From NCBI GenBank assembly GCA_007118075.1, contig SKSH01000164.1, forward strand, positions 1-17,313: 17,313 nt of DNA, written 5' to 3'. Position 1 is the first letter of the stretch; the number at the start of each line of letters is the position of its first letter. The notes under the pieces are model-generated. The model did no database searches. It was given only the letters and a program-made list of their open reading frames with translations, and had not been told where the DNA came from. The position numbers and the translations under genes are program-made. This document shows, one piece after another, positions 12,127-17,313 of this stretch. The DNA is from Halobacteriales archaeon (lineage in GTDB: Archaea > Halobacteriota > Halobacteria > Halobacteriales > SKSH01).

Positions 12127-13797
12127 ATGGCGAGCAACAACTCACCAGATGATGTAGCTGACCAACGTGGTGTGAAGATGACCCAGGTGTTTCGTTCAAA
12201 GAACTCCCGTCGGCGGTTCCTGCAGGGGCTAGGCGCGGTTGGTGTCGCCGGTTTCGCCGGCTGTCTCGGCGATGACGACGACACTGACCCTGGAGACACA
12301 CCTCCAGATGACGTCCCAGATACGATGGTACTCAACGCAGTCCAACGCTTCGGGACGGTCGATCCAGCCAAGGGGACCGACTACACGCAGGTCATGGCGA
12401 TGGTCAACCTGTATGATCCACTCGTGTTCCCAGATGGAGAGGGGGTCATGCAGCCTCACATAGCAGAGGATTGGACCATCTCTGAGGACGGGCTCGAATA
12501 CGTCTTCGAACTCCGAGATGACATCACCTTCCACAGCGGCAATCAACTCACCGCCGAAGACGTGGTCTTCTCGGTCGAGCGGATGCTCGGTATTGGTGAG
12601 GGATACTCATCTCTCGTTGGTGCGGTCCTCGATGCCGATAATGTGGTCGCCGAAGACGACTATACCGTCAGCATGACACTTGAGGAACCACACGCTCCGT
12701 TCCTCTCGGTGTTGTCACTCCAATTCATCGTCGACAAGGAATTCATCCAGGAGACCGCCGATGATGACCTCGGATCGGAACTCCTCGACGATGTCGATGC
12801 TGGAAGTGGAGCGTACGAGCTCGGTGATTTTGAGCGTGGTTCGCACATCGAGTTCGAACGATTCGATGACTACTTCATCGACTTCCATCAGAACTCCATG
12901 CGCGAGGTGCGAGTGGAGATCTTCGATGAGGACTCGACCGTGCTCTCATCCATGCGGACCGGTGCACTCGACATGACGAGTCAGTATCAGAGCATGTCGA
13001 TGTACGATACCTTGTTAGAAGAAGAAGACATTGCGGTCGAAGATATCCCGACGGCGACGCTGTTGTACTTCAAGATGAACACACAGCGAGCGCCAACTGA
13101 CGATATCGAGGTTCGTAAGGCGATTGCCTACGGCTTCGATTATGAGACGGCGTACTCAGAGATCGTGTCAGTCGCAGAACCGGCACAGGGCCCAGTGGCC
13201 CCCGTCTTCGATGCACACAACCCGGATGTCGAGCAACCGACGTATGATCCGGAGTATGCGCGGCAAATCCTCGAAGATGCCGGATACGAAGAAGGCGAGG
13301 TCGAGATTGTCTTTACCCACGTCCGTGATGTCGACCGACAGGAGCAAAATGCGCTGCTCTTCCAGGACAACATGGAGGACATCGGCATCGAGGTCGAAAT
13401 CAATCCACAGACGTGGGGACGGATGACGGAGATGGCAACCGATCCAGAACAGACCGGTCATGTGAACCACGTGTTCTACGGTCCGGTGTATCCAGCAGTC
13501 GATGCGTACCTGTTCAATATGTACCATTCAGAGGCAGCAGCCACGTGGATGAGCATGGAGCACCTTGAGGACGACCAAGTTGACTCCCTCATCGACCAAT
13601 CACGTGCAGCCATCGATCCCGATGAGCAGGCCGATCTCCAACGACAAGCTCAGGCACGTATCGCTGAACTGTACCCGAGTATCTTCGTCTACGTCGAGAC
13701 CAAACGGCATGCGTGGCATGAAAACATCGGAGGGTACACCTTCAGGCCGGCGATGAGCTTCGACTATTGGTGGCACGATTACTACTGGGACGTCTAA
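12127..13797 (+). CDS. ABC transporter substrate-binding lipoprotein, peptide/nickel (SBP_bac_5) family
   Basis: This 556-residue extracellular binding protein captures the solute, probably oligopeptides, for the importer encoded downstream. The N-terminus has a twin-arginine signal (NSRRRFLQGLGAVGVAGF) with lipobox FAGC and lipid-anchor C46, followed by an acidic linker (LGDDDDTDPGDTPPDDVPD), typical of haloarchaeal Tat lipoproteins. The mature part follows the family plan: LYDPLVFPDGEGVMQPHIAEDW, then LEYVFELRDDITFHSGNQLTAEDVVFSVERM, later VRKAIAYGFD and the C-terminal lobe, with usual length. The ATG at 12127 is preferred because it sits 32-36 bp after a TATA-like element; the ATG at 12178, ten residues before the RRR, is the main alternative. 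It is 15 bp upstream of the first permease. The bound substrate cannot be told from sequence. Confidence 0.93.
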   Translation: MASNNSPDDVADQRGVKMTQVFRSKNSRRRFLQGLGAVGVAGFAGCLGDDDDTDPGDTPPDDVPDTMVLNAVQRFGTVDPAKGTDYTQVMAMVNLYDPLVFPDGEGVMQPHIAEDWTISEDGLEYVFELRDDITFHSGNQLTAEDVVFSVERMLGIGEGYSSLVGAVLDADNVVAEDDYTVSMTLEEPHAPFLSVLSLQFIVDKEFIQETADDDLGSELLDDVDAGSGAYELGDFERGSHIEFERFDDYFIDFHQNSMREVRVEIFDEDSTVLSSMRTGALDMTSQYQSMSMYDTLLEEEDIAVEDIPTATLLYFKMNTQRAPTDDIEVRKAIAYGFDYETAYSEIVSVAEPAQGPVAPVFDAHNPDVEQPTYDPEYARQILEDAGYEEGEVEIVFTHVRDVDRQEQNALLFQDNMEDIGIEVEINPQTWGRMTEMATDPEQTGHVNHVFYGPVYPAVDAYLFNMYHSEAAATWMSMEHLEDDQVDSLIDQSRAAIDPDEQADLQRQAQARIAELYPSIFVYVETKRHAWHENIGGYTFRPAMSFDYWWHDYYWDV

Positions 13798-13812
13798 CAC
13801 CATACATCCTCG

Positions 13813-14844
13813 ATGCAATATTGGCAATATATCGTACGCCGGTTACTCGGCGTGTTGGTGAGCTTAGTTGGGCTCTCCATCATCATCTTCGCCGTCTCCC
13901 GAATCCTCCCCGGTAACCCGGCACGAATGGCACTTGGCCCGCTCGCAACCGATGAGCAGGTCGAGGCATTCGCCGCGGATATGGGAATCGATCAGCCGGT
14001 GTGGATGCAGTACATTCAGTACATGCAAGGGTTGCTCACCGGAGACCTCGGGATGAGTCTTGAGACCCGAAATCAGGTTCTTGACGACATCATCCGTCAT
14101 CTACCGGCGACGATCGAACTCATCACGGTTGCGATTTCGTTCACGATCGTGCTTGGCATCGGTCTCGGCATCCTTGCGGCACAGCATAAAGACGGGCATA
14201 TCGACAATGCCACACGGATGCTGGCGTTCGCCACGGTGAGCATCCCAGGGTTCTTCCTTGGGATATTGTTCCAGCTAATCTTCGGTTGGTTCCTCGGAAT
14301 CATGCCGATCACCGGCCGTATCTCGAGAGAGTTCAGAGATGAGGTGACCCGTGAGACCGGCTTCATGTTGATCGACACCCTGTTGTCGGGGAGCCTGGCT
14401 GCCCACTTCGACGCCTGGATGCACATCCTCCTGCCAGCATTGGCCCTATCGGCGGCGGGGATCGGACAGATCATGCGGATCACCCGCTCGACCATGATCG
14501 ACGTCCAGCGCAAGGACTACATCGAAGCAGAGCGCGGATTCGGGCTTCCGAACTGGCTGGTGGTCTACAAGTATACGCTCAAGAACGCGTTCGTCCCGGT
14601 GTTGACCATCCTCGGGCTCTTGTATGCCTCGTTGCTCGGGAACGCATTCCTGATCGAACTCGTGTTCAACTGGCCTGGACTCGCCGAGTACGGTGTCAAC
14701 GCGGTGTTATCCAACGACTTCAACGCCGTTGTTGGTGTCGTCATGACCATCGGTATCGCCTTTGTGACGGTTAACTTCGTGGTCGATCTCCTCTTGGGAC
14801 GGGTCGATCCACGGATCCAACTCGAGCGGAGTGGGTTGACATGA
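13813..14844 (+). CDS. dppB: ABC transporter permease, DppB/OppB family
   Basis: This 343-residue inner subunit forms half of the membrane channel of the peptide importer. The N-terminal MQYWQYIVRRLLGVLVSLVG starts the first membrane segment, and RILPGNPARMALG (30-42) is the family hallmark after it. A periplasmic-side domain (about 45-95) and five further membrane segments follow. The ATPase-contacting EAA loop is at about 236-260 (DYIEAERGFGLPNWLVVYKY), and the C-terminal segment ends in LLLGRVDPRIQLE, as is usual. Length is typical. The stop overlaps the next start as ATGA (14841-14844), so translation of the two permeases is probably coupled. The gene follows the binding protein by 15 bp and shares its operon. 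Confidence 0.95.
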   Translation: MQYWQYIVRRLLGVLVSLVGLSIIIFAVSRILPGNPARMALGPLATDEQVEAFAADMGIDQPVWMQYIQYMQGLLTGDLGMSLETRNQVLDDIIRHLPATIELITVAISFTIVLGIGLGILAAQHKDGHIDNATRMLAFATVSIPGFFLGILFQLIFGWFLGIMPITGRISREFRDEVTRETGFMLIDTLLSGSLAAHFDAWMHILLPALALSAAGIGQIMRITRSTMIDVQRKDYIEAERGFGLPNWLVVYKYTLKNAFVPVLTILGLLYASLLGNAFLIELVFNWPGLAEYGVNAVLSNDFNAVVGVVMTIGIAFVTVNFVVDLLLGRVDPRIQLERSGLT

Positions 14845-15746
14845 GCACCATCAGTCAAGAACGAGGCTGGATTGACCGGCGTATCCCTGAGGCACGCCGT
14901 GAGAGCTGGCGTCGGGCATGGCTGCGATTCATGAACGACCGGGTCGGCTTCATCGGGTTGTTGATCGTCGTCGTCGTGATCCTCTTAGCGATCCTCGCCC
15001 CGTGGATCGCACCACATCCTGAACATGCTGGGTCGTTCACGGATTTCCCGAACGCCTTGCAGTCGCCGAGCCTGGATCACCCGTTCGGCACGGATCAAAA
15101 CGGACGGGATGTGTTCTCCAGGGTGCTCTTCGGTTTCCGACTCTCACTCATGTTGGTCGTGGTCGTACTCGGCTTTGGGGTCCCAGTTGGTATCACGCTC
15201 GGGATGGTCGCCGGCTACTACGGTGGTCGAACGGAGAACGTCATCATGCGGATGACCGACACGTTCCTCGCACTCCCACCGCTCGTGATGGCGCTGGCGA
15301 TCACCTCAGCACTCGAGCCGAATCTGGTCAATGCGATGATAGCAATTGCCGCACTGTGGTGGACGTGGCATGCTCGACTGACCCAGAGCCTGGTATCCAG
15401 CGAACGTAACGAGGCATATGTCGAGGCTGCTAAGATAGCTGGTGCAAGCACGCCACACATCATGTTCAAAGAGATCTTGCCAAACATTCTCTCACCGATC
15501 CTGGTCAAGATCACCCTAGATGCGGGGTTCGTGATCCTCATCGGAGCCGGTCTGTCGTTCATCGGTGTCGGTGCACAGCCGCCGCAACCAGGTCTCGGGA
15601 CGATGGTTAGTCAAGGGACCACCTACCTACCGGGTTCCTGGTGGGTGGCCCTGTTCCCAGGTTTCGCCATCATGTTCGTCGTGATGGGATTCAACATGGT
15701 CGGTGACGGCCTCAGAGATCTCTTCGATGTGGAGGTGGACCGATGA
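14841..15746 (+). CDS. dppC: ABC transporter permease, DppC/OppC family
   Basis: This 301-residue second membrane subunit pairs with DppB. It has the OppC N-terminal region (about 25-60) with NDRVGFIGL leading into TM1 and ILAPWIAPH. The family signature HPFGTDQNGRDVFSRVLFG (80-98) follows. Four or five more membrane segments include the EAA loop at 192-215 (AYVEAAKIAGASTPHIMFKE, then ILPN). It ends in GFNMVGDGLRDLFDVEV, normal for the family. Both ends overlap neighbours as ATGA: the start overlaps dppB by 4 bp and the stop overlaps dppD by 4 bp. Confidence 0.95.
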   Translation: MSTISQERGWIDRRIPEARRESWRRAWLRFMNDRVGFIGLLIVVVVILLAILAPWIAPHPEHAGSFTDFPNALQSPSLDHPFGTDQNGRDVFSRVLFGFRLSLMLVVVVLGFGVPVGITLGMVAGYYGGRTENVIMRMTDTFLALPPLVMALAITSALEPNLVNAMIAIAALWWTWHARLTQSLVSSERNEAYVEAAKIAGASTPHIMFKEILPNILSPILVKITLDAGFVILIGAGLSFIGVGAQPPQPGLGTMVSQGTTYLPGSWWVALFPGFAIMFVVMGFNMVGDGLRDLFDVEVDR

Positions 15747-16873
15747 GCTGGGAAGAATCGGTTGTCGACGATCCGCTGTTGACCATCAAGGATCTCACCG
15801 TCGACTTCGAGAGCTTCGACGGTATCCACAAGGTCATCGATGGGGTCAGTCTGTCAGTCGGTCGCGGGGAGGTAGTCGCCATCGCCGGTGAGACTGGATG
15901 CGGTAAATCGGTGACGATGAAGGCCATCCTCCGGCTGCTTGCCACCGCCGATATCAACGGTGAGATGATCTACGATGGACAGGACCTGCAGGCGATGTCC
16001 GACCGGGAGTTCTCCATGCTCAAAGGCAGGGAGATGAGCATGATTTTCCAGGATCCGATGTCGAGCCTGAACCCGGTCTTTACGATCGGAGAACAGCTGA
16101 CCGATACCGCGCAATTCGGTGGTCGAGGTACCACTGGCGTGCTCGAGTACCTCAAACGTAAGTACACCGGCAATGGGCGCGAGGAGGCCCGTCAACGAGC
16201 GATCGACATGTTGCGTGAGGTACAGATGCCGGACCCTGAGGACGTCATGGAGAGCTATCCGACACAACTGTCGGGCGGCATGTGCCAACGGGTGCTCATC
16301 GCCCAGGCGTTGTTGAATGAACCGACGATGTTGATCGCTGATGAGCCGGGAACTGCGCTGGATGTCACCATCCATGACCAGATACTCACCCTGTTGAAAC
16401 GCCTCATCGAGGAACGTGATCTGAGCCTGTTGATGATCACGCACAACCTCGGGGTGGCTCGGGAGATCAGCGACCGGGTCTACATCATGTACGGTGGTCG
16501 GATCGTGGAAACTGCACCAACCGAGGATATCTTCGCTGAACCGAAGCATCCGTACACTCAAGGATTGATCGCTTCGATTCCCCGGCTCACCGGGGGAGAG
16601 ATGGCGAAAGGGATCGATGGCAGCGTGCCGGAGTATCTCAACCCGCCCAATGGGTGCCGGTACCACCCACGCTGTCCATACGCATACGAACGCTGTCGGA
16701 GTGAGCGCCCACCGATGGTCGAGCAGGGTGCGACCACCGCGGTGGAGTGTGTGCTCTACGATCAGCCATCTGACACTGCTCGCGAGATACCCACCATCGA
16801 GCGGACCCGCCAGGCAATGGATGGCCATCCAGAGGCACCACAACCCACCATGGAGAGTGAGACAGATGACTGA
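15743..16873 (+). CDS. dppD: ABC transporter ATP-binding protein, DppD/OppD family
   Basis: This 376-residue cytoplasmic ATPase powers the importer. Walker A is GETGCGKS (49-56), the Q-loop Gln is in IFQDPMSSLNP (Q103), the signature is LSGGMCQR (176-183), Walker B is LIADEP (197-202) and the switch histidine is H234 (THNLG). The C-terminal oligopeptide-transporter domain contains four cysteines, C305-x5-C311-x6-C318-x17-C336, the pattern linked to an iron-sulfur cluster in OppD/DppD proteins. Between the Q-loop and signature there is a charged stretch (about 125-152, GRGTTGVLEYLKRKYTGNGR) somewhat longer than in textbook members. The acidic tail (about 340-376) is unconserved. It starts in a 4-bp overlap with dppC and overlaps dppF by 8 bp. 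Confidence 0.95.
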   Translation: MSWEESVVDDPLLTIKDLTVDFESFDGIHKVIDGVSLSVGRGEVVAIAGETGCGKSVTMKAILRLLATADINGEMIYDGQDLQAMSDREFSMLKGREMSMIFQDPMSSLNPVFTIGEQLTDTAQFGGRGTTGVLEYLKRKYTGNGREEARQRAIDMLREVQMPDPEDVMESYPTQLSGGMCQRVLIAQALLNEPTMLIADEPGTALDVTIHDQILTLLKRLIEERDLSLLMITHNLGVAREISDRVYIMYGGRIVETAPTEDIFAEPKHPYTQGLIASIPRLTGGEMAKGIDGSVPEYLNPPNGCRYHPRCPYAYERCRSERPPMVEQGATTAVECVLYDQPSDTAREIPTIERTRQAMDGHPEAPQPTMESETDD

Positions 16874-17313
16874 ACCGCTATTGCAGGTCGACGAGCTCAA
16901 GAAGCACTTCCCGATCAAGGGCGGGATCCTCAACCGAACTGTCGGTCAGGTCAAGGCGGTCGATGGGGTCAGCTTCTCCATTGACCGTGGTGACACCTTC
17001 GCGCTCATCGGTGAATCCGGAAGCGGGAAGAGTACCATCGCAAGGACGATTATCGGGCTGACCGGGACGACCGACGGTCAGATTGTCTTCGATGGGGAGG
17101 ACATCACCTATCCGGGAGAGGAGCAGATATCGTGGATCCGCTCGAACATCCAGATGGTCTTCCAGGACCCAACTTCGAGCCTCAATCCACGACGAACAAT
17201 CGGCAAGTCGCTCGAGGTGCCACTAAAGAATCGAGATATCTCGAGGAAAGAACGCCATCGACGAATCGTCGAGTTACTCGAACGCGTCGAACTCAACGAG
17301 GAGTACCTTCACA
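16866..17313 (+). CDS. dppF: ABC transporter ATP-binding protein, DppF/OppF family (partial, cut by right edge)
   Basis: The first 149 residues of the second ATPase are visible, with no stop before the window ends. The reading frame begins at ATG 16866 (MTEPLLQVDELKKHFPIKGG), 8 bp inside the end of dppD. The DppF/OppF type is shown by the HFPIKGGILNRTVGQVKAVD opening, Walker A GESGSGKS (49-56) and the Q-loop VFQDPTSSLNPRRTIGKSL (98-116, Q100). The signature, Walker B and C-terminal parts lie outside the window. It completes the expected A-B-C-D-F gene order of a peptide importer. Confidence 0.95.
   Translation, partial: MTEPLLQVDELKKHFPIKGGILNRTVGQVKAVDGVSFSIDRGDTFALIGESGSGKSTIARTIIGLTGTTDGQIVFDGEDITYPGEEQISWIRSNIQMVFQDPTSSLNPRRTIGKSLEVPLKNRDISRKERHRRIVELLERVELNEEYLH

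Noticed and set aside
15854..16933. Minus-strand open frame (359 codons) opposite dppD
   Set aside because: It is a shadow of the ATPase gene, which has every expected motif; the antisense product has none.
1..17313. CRISPR arrays, insertion sequences, rRNA, tRNA, toxin-antitoxin or defence islands
   Set aside because: Looked for by eye on both strands. No spaced direct repeats, transposase motifs, tRNA cloverleaf with conserved loops or defence-type domains were seen; faint or degenerate RNA genes could still be missed.

Overview
The window looks like an ordinary chromosomal segment of a halophilic archaeon, most likely class Halobacteria. The predicted soluble proteins are very rich in Asp and Glu (isocitrate dehydrogenase, methionine aminopeptidase, dehydratase). 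The gene set is archaeal: a DUF63 membrane protein, a CDKAL1-type tRNA methylthiotransferase, a type II methionine aminopeptidase and a class I HMG-CoA reductase for isoprenoid lipids. The solute-binding protein has a twin-arginine (Tat) lipoprotein signal, which is typical of haloarchaea. Several genes have a T-rich, TATA-like element about 25-35 bp before the start codon and no convincing Shine-Dalgarno sequence, as expected for leaderless haloarchaeal transcripts. Genus cannot be determined from what is visible.

Layout. At 1-245 there is a probable 3' gene fragment whose reading frame appears broken. DUF63 (minus, 229-1053) and the methylthiotransferase (plus, 1146-2429) are divergent and share a short promoter region. 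A run of five minus-strand genes follows, read from right to left: an isoaspartyl peptidase/asparaginase (5602-6471), methionine aminopeptidase (4657-5556), a histidine-rich membrane protein (4055-4561), a HIT-domain protein (3435-3980) and a cation diffusion facilitator (2443-3366). Divergent from these on the plus strand are isocitrate dehydrogenase (6574-7836), a PLP-dependent serine/threonine dehydratase-like enzyme (7894-8907) and a small zinc-ribbon membrane protein (8962-9273). HMG-CoA reductase (9322-10533) and a 63-residue one-TM protein (10613-10804) lie on the minus strand.

The 10805-11320 stretch has no intact confident gene. It does hold a promoter-like element followed by a short reading frame that seems to continue in another frame, so it may be a decayed or frameshifted gene. 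An unrecognised membrane protein follows (11321-11884), then a 242-bp intergenic region with a strong inverted repeat. From 12127 to the right edge runs a peptide/nickel-type ABC importer operon: Tat lipoprotein binding protein, two permeases and two ATPases. The last four genes have overlapping or nearly touching ends (4-, 4- and 8-bp overlaps), and the second ATPase is cut by the window edge.

The genes serve housekeeping metabolism (TCA cycle, mevalonate pathway, amino-acid catabolism, N-terminal protein processing, tRNA modification) plus metal and peptide transport. I saw no CRISPR array, insertion sequence, rRNA or tRNA and no clear defence system. The most unusual items are the His-rich membrane protein near a metal exporter, the two apparently frame-broken short genes, and inverted repeats at the HMG-CoA reductase promoter and before the ABC operon.
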